A stretch of DNA of 64,000 bases. Origin: Candidatus Saccharimonadota bacterium. GTDB lineage: Bacteria > Patescibacteriota > Saccharimonadia > Saccharimonadales > Saccharimonadaceae. Of this stretch, positions 7,491 to 16,676 are shown in pieces. The notes beneath the pieces were generated by a model. It ran no database searches and was not told the DNA's origin. It was given only the letters and a program-made list of their open reading frames with translations. Where the stretch lies: the NCBI GenBank assembly GCA_017433245.1, contig JAFRHO010000013.1, positions 1-64,000 of the forward strand, read 5' to 3'. Both the position numbers and the translations under genes were made by a program. The first letter of the stretch is position 1. Every line of letters starts with the position of its first letter.

Positions 7491-9640
7491 TGGTAAAGCG
7501 CCGTAGAGACAAAAGAATAAAATATGTAGTCTTGGGGGTTTTTGTAGCTGTCTTTCTTTTTACTTTTCTGATAAGGCAAAATAAGGTTACTGAAGAGAAC
7601 GCTAAAGCAGCAAATCTAGCTGAGTTTGATCCGGGATACATTATTTCAGATTGGCAAATGAGTAATTATAATTCGATGGACGAATTGCAAATCCAGGCTT
7701 TTCTAAAATCGATGAATTCTTGTGACGATATCAATATAGGTCGATATACGGCAGGCGAGAAAGTGTCATATTTTTCAGAAGCCTTCCCCCCTAGGACTTG
7801 GCATATTAAAGATGGGCATTTTGTGTGTATGGCGGATGAGACTTTTGATGGTGGTACGGCGGCACATATTATTTATCAGGCAGCTCAGGAATATCAAATC
7901 AATCCACAGGTTTTATTGGTATTATTAGAAAAGGAACAAAGCTTGGTGCGGGATACTTTTCCGCATAGTCAACAGTATAGATCGGCTACCGGATATGGGT
8001 GCCCTGATACGGCAGCGTGTTCATCAAAATACTATGGGTTGAAAAACCAGATTATTAATGCAGCTGCTTTGTTTAGGACGGTGTTGGATGGAGGATGGAC
8101 GAACTATCCACTTGGCAATAATTATGTACAGTATAATCCGAATGCTGCATGCGGCGGATCTATAATAAATATTCGAAACCTGGCAACTTCAGCTTTATAT
8201 CGGTACACTCCATATCAACCGAATGCTGTTACTTTGGCTGGTGGAAGTGACAGCTGTAGCGCTTATGGGAACATGAATTTTTATAGTTTTTTTGTGGATT
8301 GGTTTGGCGATCCGATAGCAGTGCAAAGTAGCGTGAGGGTTCCGGATGGTGTATATCATATTCAGTCAGCTTCAGGTAAGAAAATGGTAGTTGATGTAGA
8401 GGATGGTAACATCCAAGATGGCGCAAATATACAATTGTATGATAATGATGGTACTGGCGCTCAGGAATGGATAATAACATATAATACAGATACTGATGAT
8501 TATAATATTATAAATAGTACGTCGCTTAAGGCATTGGATGTGACTGGTGGGAGTCTAGAGAGTGGCGCAAATATACAGTTATGGAGTTCTAATCATAGCT
8601 GTGCTCAACGTTGGAAATTGATTAGTGTTGGTAAAGATGAATTGAAGATTGCGTCATCGTGTTCCGGTAAAGTAATGGATGTGACTGGTGGGAAATTTGT
8701 AAATGGTAGTAATTTGCAAATATGGAAAGATAATAATACTGTAGCTCAAAGATGGAAGATTATGCCAGTAAATATTGTTTCAGATGGAGTATATATTATT
8801 AGTTCAGGCATTAATATGCAAAAATCAATTGATATTGCTGGTGGGATAAAGACTGTCACAAAGGGAACAAATGTGCAATTATGGAACAGAAATGGCACGG
8901 CGGCGCAGCGGTGGTATATCAAGAGGGACTCAGATGGGTATTATTCAATCACGAATTTGCAAAGCAATAAAAGGATAGATTTAGTTGGGGGTCAAGAAGA
9001 AAATGGCACAAATATTCAAATGTGGAATAAAAATGATTCGTGTGCACAAAAGTGGCGTATTTTGGATGATGGTGAGAAGTTTGTTTTAATATCTGCTTGT
9101 TCTCAAAAAGTGATTGATTTGTACGGCGCCAATACAGCTAATGGCACAAATATACAGTTATATACTTCAAATAATACTGATGCTCAGAGGTGGTATTTGC
9201 AGCCTGTTAAAATAATTGAAGAGAAAGACTATACAATAGTGTCGGGTCTCTCTAATAACAAGGTGCTTGATTTGGCTGGTAATATTGATATGAATGGTAC
9301 AAATATTCAGATATATAATAGCAATCAGACCTTGGCGCAAAAATGGAGATTTGTTTATGATGAAACGACTGATAGCTATGAAATAATAAATAGTGGTAAT
9401 GATAAGGTATTAGATGTTGAGGGCGCTAAAAAAAGTAATGGAGCAAATGTTCAGCTTTGGAGAAGAAATAATACTTGTGCGCAGCGATGGATTGTTGCAG
9501 ACATGAGTGATGGATATTTGTTGTTTTCACTTTGTTCTGATTTGGTGTTGGAAGTAGAATCGGGAAAAACAGCTAATGGGACTAATGTGCAATTATTCCA
9601 ACGCAATGGGACGGATGCGCAGAAGTGGGTGTTACAATAG
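7490..9640 (+). CDS. Membrane-anchored lectin: lysozyme-like domain plus three ricin-B trefoils
   Basis: 716 residues. An N-terminal membrane helix (10-26) is followed by a domain of about 240 residues containing INPQVLLVLLEKEQSLV, which resembles the catalytic-glutamate helix of lytic transglycosylase/lysozyme-like folds, and several cysteines (GYGCPDTAACSSKYYG). From about residue 285 to the end there are nine QxW-type repeats (AQEW, AQRW or AQKW), that is three complete ricin-type beta-trefoil lectin domains. Each repeat also has a GxNxQLW-like half. The likely role is sugar binding on a host or own cell wall, with possible glycan cleavage. The enzymatic call is weaker than the lectin call. 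Confidence 0.85.
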   Translation: MVKRRRDKRIKYVVLGVFVAVFLFTFLIRQNKVTEENAKAANLAEFDPGYIISDWQMSNYNSMDELQIQAFLKSMNSCDDINIGRYTAGEKVSYFSEAFPPRTWHIKDGHFVCMADETFDGGTAAHIIYQAAQEYQINPQVLLVLLEKEQSLVRDTFPHSQQYRSATGYGCPDTAACSSKYYGLKNQIINAAALFRTVLDGGWTNYPLGNNYVQYNPNAACGGSIINIRNLATSALYRYTPYQPNAVTLAGGSDSCSAYGNMNFYSFFVDWFGDPIAVQSSVRVPDGVYHIQSASGKKMVVDVEDGNIQDGANIQLYDNDGTGAQEWIITYNTDTDDYNIINSTSLKALDVTGGSLESGANIQLWSSNHSCAQRWKLISVGKDELKIASSCSGKVMDVTGGKFVNGSNLQIWKDNNTVAQRWKIMPVNIVSDGVYIISSGINMQKSIDIAGGIKTVTKGTNVQLWNRNGTAAQRWYIKRDSDGYYSITNLQSNKRIDLVGGQEENGTNIQMWNKNDSCAQKWRILDDGEKFVLISACSQKVIDLYGANTANGTNIQLYTSNNTDAQRWYLQPVKIIEEKDYTIVSGLSNNKVLDLAGNIDMNGTNIQIYNSNQTLAQKWRFVYDETTDSYEIINSGNDKVLDVEGAKKSNGANVQLWRRNNTCAQRWIVADMSDGYLLFSLCSDLVLEVESGKTANGTNVQLFQRNGTDAQKWVLQ

Positions 9641-9651
9641 GTAATCTATGA

Positions 9652-9657
9652 TATAAT
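9652..9657 (+). promoter_or_regulatory. Leaderless -10 box of the GtrB-like gene
   Basis: TATAAT is followed by 6 nt and then the ATG at 9664. No Shine-Dalgarno sequence is visible. Confidence 0.55.
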
Positions 9658-9663
9658 TACGGT

Positions 9664-10623
9664 ATGCAGAAGAAGACCATTTCGGTTGTGGTGCCGGTTT
9701 ATAATGAAGAAGAGTGTATACTAGGTTTCTTAGATGAAAGTCTGTTTCCTGTTATTAAAAAAATTAAAGATTATAATATGCATGTTATTTTGGTTAATGA
9801 TGGATCTTCTGATAACACTTTGCCGATTTTACGCAAGTATATCAAAGAAAGCAAAGACGATATTGCGTTAATCTCTTTTTCACGAAATTTTGGAAAGGAA
9901 GCGGCGTTGTCAGCTGGATTGAAATATGCGAAAGGAGATGCAGTAATAACAATAGATGCGGATGGACAACAACCACCTGATTTGATACCGGACTTTATTG
10001 GTAAATGGGAAAATGGTGCAGAAATTGTAACTGGCGTAAGGGATAAATATACCAAACATGGTTTGTTACAAAAGATGGGATCAAAATTGTTTTATAAGCT
10101 TTTGAGAATGATGGGGAATAAATATACAGTACCTGGTTCTACGGATTATAGGATTATGGATAGAATAGTGGTGGATGAGTTTAATAAATTAACTGAACAT
10201 AATAGAATAACTCGTGGATTGGTCGATTGGCTTGGCTATCGGCAGGAGTATGTAGAATATACATACGGTGTAAGAATGGCTGGTAAACCTTCATATAATA
10301 TTAAAAAGCTTTTCCACTTGGCAATTGATAGCTTTATATCAATGTCAACAACTCCGTTGGTAATATTCGGTTACATTGGTATTTTCATTGTAATAACCTC
10401 GTTCCTTTTGGGCATGTTTGTAATAATTAATCAGTATATTTTGGGTGATCCTTTGCAATTATATTGGAATGGGGCAGTGCAAATGTCAATCTTTATTTCG
10501 TTTTTAGTGGGATTGGTGTTAATATCGCAAGCTATTACTGCTTTGTATATTTCACATATACACGCAGAAACCCAAGGTCGTCCGTTGTATATTATAGATG
10601 AGAAGAAATCGCTCAATTTGTGA
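9664..10623 (+). CDS. GtrB/DPM1-like polyprenyl-phosphate glycosyltransferase (GT2)
   Basis: 319 residues. The GT-A domain has VVVPVYNEEE, LVNDGSSDNT, the RNFGKEAALSAGL block and the metal-binding DADGQQPPDL. Two C-terminal membrane helices (about 235-260 and 275-300) follow, as in GtrB/ArnC-like enzymes that transfer a sugar from a nucleotide donor to undecaprenyl phosphate on the cytoplasmic face. A GtrA-type flippase domain occurs in this window fused to another GT2 (25040-26512), so the two may work in one pathway. The 3' end overlaps the convergent YfhO gene by 11 bp. Confidence 0.9.
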   Translation: MQKKTISVVVPVYNEEECILGFLDESLFPVIKKIKDYNMHVILVNDGSSDNTLPILRKYIKESKDDIALISFSRNFGKEAALSAGLKYAKGDAVITIDADGQQPPDLIPDFIGKWENGAEIVTGVRDKYTKHGLLQKMGSKLFYKLLRMMGNKYTVPGSTDYRIMDRIVVDEFNKLTEHNRITRGLVDWLGYRQEYVEYTYGVRMAGKPSYNIKKLFHLAIDSFISMSTTPLVIFGYIGIFIVITSFLLGMFVIINQYILGDPLQLYWNGAVQMSIFISFLVGLVLISQAITALYISHIHAETQGRPLYIIDEKKSLNL

Positions 10624-13195
10624 TATGTTTTTTGCGTGAATAACTATATAATCCGGTGATTAGCATCCCAATGGTAGTAATGGAGGTAATGACTATGCCG
10701 GGTAGCATGTATTTGCTTTTGTAGGTCATTTCAATCTTGTTTTTTCCTTCAACTAAAGGAACTATATAGAATGTTTCGGCGAATAACTCTGGTTCTATTT
10801 TTTGACCGTTAAGTGTAATAATCCAATTTTTGTCTGCTGGGATAGAAGTAAAAAGATAATCGTTTTCGTGAGAGGAAAGCTCAAAATAGGCATAACCATT
10901 GTTGATGATGTTAGTATCTGGTTTATTTGCGGCCAAACTATCGTGTATTTTCTGTAATGCATCTAAATCTAGAGCATAAAATTGCTCTTCACCAATCTTA
11001 AAGCTTTCAGGTTCTGGCGTTTGGATGACAATAGTAGCATTATGATCGTCTGGCTCAGTGGGGACATAAAAAGCGGATGGAGAAAGCCACATAGCATAGC
11101 CAGTTTCGTAGGCGTCATTTACGTTAAGTTTGGCGGGGATTGGAGTATGCCATGGAATATTGGCATAGATTGCATAGTTACCATTTGGCAGTGTTAGAGT
11201 ATAAGTTAAGCTTGAGTCATCTTTGACGAGTTTACTGTTGATGGGCCTGTAAATATCAATATTCATATTGGATATTTTCTTAAAAAGACGATTTTGGTAT
11301 TCAAATGAGTTGATAGAATTAACTCCTGTCCAGATTGTTGTCTCGGTCTCATAATCATTGTTCGTAAATGCAAAAGCGATTGGTAAGGCATATGGGTTAT
11401 AGTAGACTGATTTGTTGTTGTAGCCAATTGAATAATCAGTTTTTTCTAGGCCGTTGATAGTATATGACGATAGGATGTACTTTACGCCAAGAAGGCTGTC
11501 GACGCCAAGAAGGGATGTATTGACAATATTCATATTAACGCTGCCGGTCATATAACCAACTTTATCGAGAAATTGCATTTGTTTTTCGTCGGGATTGGAA
11601 GTGTAGCCAGATAGTGACCAGTAATTGTAGGCCAATGGTTCATTGTAATTGGCGGTTAGATTGTCGATGGTGGGATTCCTGGTTGAGGTTTGGCTTATAC
11701 GATAGGCCCCTTCATCTGCTACTTGAATCTCATTAATTTGTTGTTCTGTTGCCTTCGTATATTCTTGAAAAGTATAAACATCTTCTGTATGAAACTTTTT
11801 GAATTGGAGGATTGTGCTACATATTAATTCTAATAGAACTATGGTGGTAAGAAGAATATAGCGTGAGGTTTTTGTTCTAAGAGCTATGATGGATAATGTA
11901 ATGAGCGTAAAGAAAATAATTGAATAGTAAACATATTGAATTTTGGTGAGTTCTGGGTTTATATAGTTGAGTAATAGAATTGAAATAGAATAGAAAAAAG
12001 CGATAGCAAGAAGCTTGGGCGTAGTGATTTTATTTGGATGGCCGTTGATAAAAAAATCAGTAGCCATAAACAATAGAGAGAACACTGCAACATAGGCATA
12101 TCTATACCAAAACGAATTGGCGCTTTTGAACAATGATAATAACATAAAACCTGGATTCCAGTAGAAGAATAAAAGAAGTAGAATTAGAAAAACTGCATAT
12201 ATTGTTTTTTTATAGGAATTGAATTGTTTGGTTATAAAACAGCCAATGACGCCTATGAGTGTCAGACTACCGCAGAATAAAGTGGCGGCCGTTTCGCTAC
12301 TGGTTGCGCCTATACTGTAGGTTTGTATTGCCGATAAAATATTTCCTCTGAAACTTGGATCAAACAGTGCAGACAATTCTAGTTGACCACGTTCGGTGCC
12401 ACTCATTGTTTCTATAGTAGGAAGAAAAGTGATAGCACTGAGCGCTAAGGCTAATAGCATTGCAAGGCAATAGCGCAAGATGTTTTTTACTAGTGTTTTA
12501 ATAATATATTTCTTGTTAAATTGGGTTTGCGTGTTAAAGGTTTCAAATAAAAGCCATACGAATGAGAAGATACAGTTAATTCCACCACTGTACCAGTTAA
12601 AGATGATAGATAGTCCTGCGGCGATTGATAATAGCCAAAGTTTGCCATTTTGTACTAATTTATAAACTCCAAGGAGAATGAGAGGTAGCATATATGCACC
12701 ATCCAACCACATGGTGTTGCTGCTTTGTGAAATAAACCATTGAGACAAGGCATAACTGACACTAAACAGACTGATGTATAGATAGTTTTTGTTATTGTTT
12801 TGTTGGAGTGGTTTTGAAAACCGTTGTTTAAGGAAAAATGCCATAGTACAGGCGGCTAGACCAATCTTAAGGGCCGTAATGATATCTATAAAAGTATGAA
12901 GATCCGTTTTGCTAAAAGGGATTATGAGGAGGTTAAATGGTGAAAAAAGATAGTATGTAATGATACCGATGTTGTTTCCTCCTAGTACTTTGCTAAAACT
13001 ATAACCCATAGAAGCATTGCCAGAGAACATTTCTTTAAGGTAAGCAAAGAAGTCAAGATATTGGACATTAGCATCGGATCTTGCTACCGAATTGCCGCCA
13101 AATGGTGCATAGCTTAGAATAGCGAAGAGTACGATAATTATTAATACTGTAAAAAGCCCCAGCCATATAGGAAAATGTTTTTTGAGCGCGTTCAT
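10613..13195 (-). CDS. YfhO-family polytopic membrane protein (GT-C-like)
   Basis: 860 residues with about 12-14 predicted membrane helices and a large C-terminal extracellular beta-rich part, ending in a last helix (about 830-850) and a short basic tail. The YfhO order is visible: an N-terminal helix, an acidic loop with SDANVQYLDFFAYLKEMFSG, GGNNIGIITYYLFSPFNLL, and a Trp-Leu-Asp-Gly motif (NTMWLDGAYMLP). YfhO proteins of Firmicutes glycosylate teichoic acids or related polymers outside the membrane using polyprenyl-phosphate sugars. That fits the GtrB-like enzyme next to it. A TATAAT lies 6 nt before the ATG. Confidence 0.85.
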   Translation of the reverse strand: MNALKKHFPIWLGLFTVLIIIVLFAILSYAPFGGNSVARSDANVQYLDFFAYLKEMFSGNASMGYSFSKVLGGNNIGIITYYLFSPFNLLIIPFSKTDLHTFIDIITALKIGLAACTMAFFLKQRFSKPLQQNNNKNYLYISLFSVSYALSQWFISQSSNTMWLDGAYMLPLILLGVYKLVQNGKLWLLSIAAGLSIIFNWYSGGINCIFSFVWLLFETFNTQTQFNKKYIIKTLVKNILRYCLAMLLALALSAITFLPTIETMSGTERGQLELSALFDPSFRGNILSAIQTYSIGATSSETAATLFCGSLTLIGVIGCFITKQFNSYKKTIYAVFLILLLLFFYWNPGFMLLSLFKSANSFWYRYAYVAVFSLLFMATDFFINGHPNKITTPKLLAIAFFYSISILLLNYINPELTKIQYVYYSIIFFTLITLSIIALRTKTSRYILLTTIVLLELICSTILQFKKFHTEDVYTFQEYTKATEQQINEIQVADEGAYRISQTSTRNPTIDNLTANYNEPLAYNYWSLSGYTSNPDEKQMQFLDKVGYMTGSVNMNIVNTSLLGVDSLLGVKYILSSYTINGLEKTDYSIGYNNKSVYYNPYALPIAFAFTNNDYETETTIWTGVNSINSFEYQNRLFKKISNMNIDIYRPINSKLVKDDSSLTYTLTLPNGNYAIYANIPWHTPIPAKLNVNDAYETGYAMWLSPSAFYVPTEPDDHNATIVIQTPEPESFKIGEEQFYALDLDALQKIHDSLAANKPDTNIINNGYAYFELSSHENDYLFTSIPADKNWIITLNGQKIEPELFAETFYIVPLVEGKNKIEMTYKSKYMLPGIVITSITTIGMLITGLYSYSRKKHITN

Positions 13196-13201
13196 ACAGA
13201 T

Positions 13202-13245
13202 ATTATAACATGAAGTTTTTATTTACTGGAATTGTGTGGTAAAAT
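13202..13245. promoter_or_regulatory. Divergent leaderless promoters, YfhO / GT2
   Basis: The minus-strand TATAAT (13207-13202) is 6 nt from the YfhO ATG at 13195. The plus-strand TAAAAT (13240-13245) is 6 nt from the ATG at 13252. The -35 regions must overlap in the 57-bp gap. Confidence 0.55.
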
Positions 13246-13251
13246 GATGTA

Positions 13252-14259
13252 ATGAAGGTTTTATCAGTAGTTGTTCCGATGTATAATACGGAACTATATA
13301 TAGAGAGGTGCCTTGATAGCTTACTTTATCACGCGTCTGTAGTTGATGATATAGAAATAATAGTAGTAAGCGACGGGAGTACGGATTCTTCGTTAGAAGT
13401 CGCAAATAGATACAAAAAGAAATATCCTGGCAGTATTGTGGTGGTTGACAAGGAGAATGGTGGTCATGGTTCTGCAGTTAATGCTGGCGTTAAAATAGCA
13501 AAAGGCAGATATGTCAGAGTGGTTGACTCTGATGATTGGGTGGATATAGATAATTTCGAAGAGTATGTGAAGAAACTAAAAACAGAGAAGGCTGATATTG
13601 TTGTAACAGATGTAAGGAGACAACAACTGTACGATGAGAGCGAATTAAACTTTAGGTTCAAGGAAACGTCTGTGAAACCGATTCCGATTGAGAAGGTTGC
13701 AGATAAGATTATGGAAGATGATTTCTTCTTTGAGTTTTCTATGCATTCGATGACCGTGAAGACTGAAAAACTGAGAGAAGTTTGGGATAAAGGACTATTG
13801 GAAAAAACATTTTATGTCGATCAGCAATTTGTAGCGAAAGTGTTTATGTGTGCAAAGAACTTTGTGGAATATCGTATGAATGTATATATGTATTTTATTG
13901 GGAGACCAGAACAAAGTATGGGAGACGGGTTCTTTAAGCATATTGAAGATCATGAGAGAGTTTTAAGATGGTTATTAAAGACTACAGAGGACGAGCAGCT
14001 GCCGGAGTACTATAAAACCATCGTAGCTCGACAGGTTATTTTGATGTTGAGGACTCATTATTTGGCATATGTTGAACAACCAAAATTGTCTAAAGTAAAA
14101 AAGAATGAATTAATAAGATTTGATGCTTTTTTGAAAAAAGAATACCCAGGGTATTATAAAAAAGCAGGTGTTTCTTCAAAAATGAAACAAGTGATTAATC
14201 CGGTTTATAAAACTAAGGCTGCGAAGGCGATTCATTATTTGAGGAAGGGAAAAGAATGA
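13252..14259 (+). CDS. Glycosyltransferase family 2
   Basis: 335 residues. The GT-A fold starts at the N-terminus: VVVPMYNTELYIERCLDSLL, VVSDGSTDSS, a GGHGSAVNAGVKIAKGRY block and the DxD-type VDSDDW. The C-terminal half is helical, with no obvious membrane span, so the enzyme is soluble or peripheral. The sugar and acceptor cannot be read from sequence. It overlaps the next gene by 4 nt (ATGA at 14256), which indicates coupled translation with a second glycosyltransferase and then WecB: a three-gene unit. Confidence 0.88.
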   Translation: MKVLSVVVPMYNTELYIERCLDSLLYHASVVDDIEIIVVSDGSTDSSLEVANRYKKKYPGSIVVVDKENGGHGSAVNAGVKIAKGRYVRVVDSDDWVDIDNFEEYVKKLKTEKADIVVTDVRRQQLYDESELNFRFKETSVKPIPIEKVADKIMEDDFFFEFSMHSMTVKTEKLREVWDKGLLEKTFYVDQQFVAKVFMCAKNFVEYRMNVYMYFIGRPEQSMGDGFFKHIEDHERVLRWLLKTTEDEQLPEYYKTIVARQVILMLRTHYLAYVEQPKLSKVKKNELIRFDAFLKKEYPGYYKKAGVSSKMKQVINPVYKTKAAKAIHYLRKGKE

Positions 14260-15569
14260 AGAAGGGATTTGTAATTTGTTGGTATTATCCGCCCGGGAAT
14301 TCTTCGGAAGGTTTGGTGACTTTTAAGTTGTTGAGCAATTCCAAGTATTCATATGATGTTTGGACAAGAGAGAACCAGCAACAAAGTGTATGGGACCGAA
14401 AAAGTGATGAGGATAAATTGACTGCTAGTAATATAAATGTGATTAAGGATGATTGTGATGGTATGAAACAATGGGTAAGGGATGGGTTACGATATTTTGA
14501 AGAGCATAAAGATGAATATGATTTCATTATGTCCAGAAGCATGCCGGTTGAATCGCATGAACTAGCTATGAAGATAAAAGAGAAGTATCCCAATATAAAA
14601 TGGATTGCTTCGTTTGGGGATCCAATTATAGATACACCTTATATTGATGAGATAACAATGGGTGGACAGAGTAACCCTTTTAAATTTAAGGAATATTTGA
14701 AGCGTGAGGAATTGTCTGCGTTGCGAGCGGCAAGGGTTTTAGTTTCTCCATCGAGGAGTGCCAGAAAGCTTTTATGGCGGCACGAGAAAAAGGACGGTAA
14801 TAAAACGGCAAAGTATTTCGAGAAAGTAAACTTTACGACCGTAAGTAAAGCGGATGTATTGATATATAATAATGAATACCAACTTGCGCATGCTTTTTCA
14901 CGAAAGGCGCTTGCTCGATTTAAGGATAAAAGTGTAGTACTGGAACATTCTTATGATACAAAAATGTATCCGAATGAGAACAAGGTTACAAAAAATGAGA
15001 AAATTTCTTTTATTTATGTAGGGCACTTGGATGATACCCGTAATGCTAGGTCGTTACTCAAAGCAATTAATCGATTGCAGAAGAAAGATAAAGAATTAGA
15101 AAAGAGGGTCAGGTTCGATTTTTATGGACATTTAAGTGATTCAGATAAGATTTATATAGTGAATCATGGTTTGATGAATGTAGTAAAGGTGCACGATGAT
15201 GTGAAATACTTAAAGAGTTTGGAAATTATTAAAAATGCGGATTGGGCTATTTTGATAGATGCTAATTTTACGAGTTTAGTGGACGACTGTATTTATCTAC
15301 CAGCAAAACTAATTGATTATATAGGGGCCAGAACAAGGGTTTTCTCAATTTCGCATGTAAAGGGTGCTGGTTCGGATATTATCAGAAAGGTTGGTGGTGG
15401 TAAAGTTGTAACACATAGTCCAGATGACATTTATCTGTATTTGTCTAAGATAATTTATCAGAAATTTGAACCGAAACCATATGACGAAAAGCGTGCGAAT
15501 TATTATAGTTCAAAAACAATCGCAAAACGTCTAGATGAAATTGAAGATAAGCTACTAGGAGAAGATTAA
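14256..15569 (+). CDS. Glycosyltransferase, GT-B (GT4-like)
   Basis: 437 residues. The N-terminal FVICWYYPPGNSSEG resembles the donor-side start of GT4 enzymes. The C-terminal Rossmann-like half has ISFIYVGHLDDTRNARSLL and a nucleotide-sugar-binding region (YLPAKLIDYIGAR, similar to the P-x-K-x-x-E/D-Y motif of GT4 proteins). It is probably a cytoplasmic enzyme of surface-glycan assembly. It is coupled to the upstream GT2 by ATGA, and wecB follows 2 nt after its stop. Confidence 0.78.
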   Translation: MKKGFVICWYYPPGNSSEGLVTFKLLSNSKYSYDVWTRENQQQSVWDRKSDEDKLTASNINVIKDDCDGMKQWVRDGLRYFEEHKDEYDFIMSRSMPVESHELAMKIKEKYPNIKWIASFGDPIIDTPYIDEITMGGQSNPFKFKEYLKREELSALRAARVLVSPSRSARKLLWRHEKKDGNKTAKYFEKVNFTTVSKADVLIYNNEYQLAHAFSRKALARFKDKSVVLEHSYDTKMYPNENKVTKNEKISFIYVGHLDDTRNARSLLKAINRLQKKDKELEKRVRFDFYGHLSDSDKIYIVNHGLMNVVKVHDDVKYLKSLEIIKNADWAILIDANFTSLVDDCIYLPAKLIDYIGARTRVFSISHVKGAGSDIIRKVGGGKVVTHSPDDIYLYLSKIIYQKFEPKPYDEKRANYYSSKTIAKRLDEIEDKLLGED

Positions 15570-15571
15570 AG

Positions 15572-16675
15572 ATGATTAAGAAAGTACTCTCCATTTTCGG
15601 TACACGACCTGAAGCAATTAAGATGGCGCCAGTGGTTGATGAATTGAAAAGAAGAGAAGATGAAGGTTTGGTATCTGTGGTTTGTGTAACTGCACAACAT
15701 CGTGGAATGCTCGACCAGGTGTTAGATGTTTTCGGAATAAAGCCAGATTATGATTTGGATATCATGAAGGATGGTCAAACTTTGGCATATATTACCTCTA
15801 CGGTATTGCAAGGAATACAGGACGTTATAATAAAAGAAAAACCAGATTTGGTTTTGGTGCATGGGGATACAACAACTGCTATGGCAGCTAGTTTAGCAGC
15901 ATTTTATCAACAGGTTGAAGTGGGACATGTCGAAGCGGGTCTTAGAACTTTTGATAAGTATTCGCCATTCCCAGAAGAGATGAACCGACAAATTATTGAT
16001 TGCATTGCTGATTATTTGTTTGCCCCTACTGGACATAGTGAGCAGAATCTGAATAAAGATTTAAATAAAGGGCAAAGAATCATTGTGACTGGTAATACTG
16101 CTATAGATGCTCTAAAGACGACGGTTAGAGAAGACTACAGCGACCCGATTCTTGATTGGGCTGAGGGGTCGAGATTAATTCTAGTAACAGCGCACCGAAG
16201 AGAAAACTTAGGTGAGCCAATGAGGCATATTTTTGGAGCGATTAAAAGAATCGTAACTGAATTCTCCGATGTGAAAGTAGTTTATCCTGTACATTTGAAT
16301 CCTAAAGTTCAGTCTATTGCCAAAGAGGTGTTGGGCGATGATAATAAAATAAAACTAATAGAACCATTAGACGTACTAGGTTTTCACAATTATATGAAGA
16401 AGGCCTACTTCATTATGTCGGATTCTGGGGGAGTGCAGGAAGAAGCTCCGTCTCTTGGGAAACCGGTTCTGGTATTACGCGATACAACGGAGCGACCAGA
16501 AGGAATTGAAGCAGGAACACTAAAACTAGTTGGGACAAAAGAGAATGATGTTTACAATGCGGCAAAAGAGCTGTTGGAGAATGAAACAGTTTATAATGAA
16601 ATGTCAACTGCAAAGAATCCATATGGTGATGGGTTTGCTAGTAAGCGTATTGTGGACGCTATATTGACTAGGTAG
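15572..16675 (+). CDS. wecB: UDP-N-acetylglucosamine 2-epimerase (non-hydrolysing)
   Basis: 367 residues, full length for the family. It converts UDP-GlcNAc to UDP-ManNAc for linkage units or surface polymers. Typical blocks are FGTRPEAIKMAPVV, VHGDTTTAMAASLAAF, VGHVEAGLRT, FPEEMNRQIID, TAHRRENLGEP and SDSGGVQEEAPSLGKPVLV. An AGGAG lies about 11 nt upstream. It is the last gene of the plus-strand trio beginning at 13252, so ManNAc is a plausible component of the polymer made here (inference). Confidence 0.95.
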   Translation: MIKKVLSIFGTRPEAIKMAPVVDELKRREDEGLVSVVCVTAQHRGMLDQVLDVFGIKPDYDLDIMKDGQTLAYITSTVLQGIQDVIIKEKPDLVLVHGDTTTAMAASLAAFYQQVEVGHVEAGLRTFDKYSPFPEEMNRQIIDCIADYLFAPTGHSEQNLNKDLNKGQRIIVTGNTAIDALKTTVREDYSDPILDWAEGSRLILVTAHRRENLGEPMRHIFGAIKRIVTEFSDVKVVYPVHLNPKVQSIAKEVLGDDNKIKLIEPLDVLGFHNYMKKAYFIMSDSGGVQEEAPSLGKPVLVLRDTTERPEGIEAGTLKLVGTKENDVYNAAKELLENETVYNEMSTAKNPYGDGFASKRIVDAILTR

Positions 16676-16676
16676 T

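Noticed and set aside
7730-7830. Frameshift in the lectin protein head
   Set aside because: The frame is continuous and the domain reads through; odd composition there is due to Cys and Pro residues.
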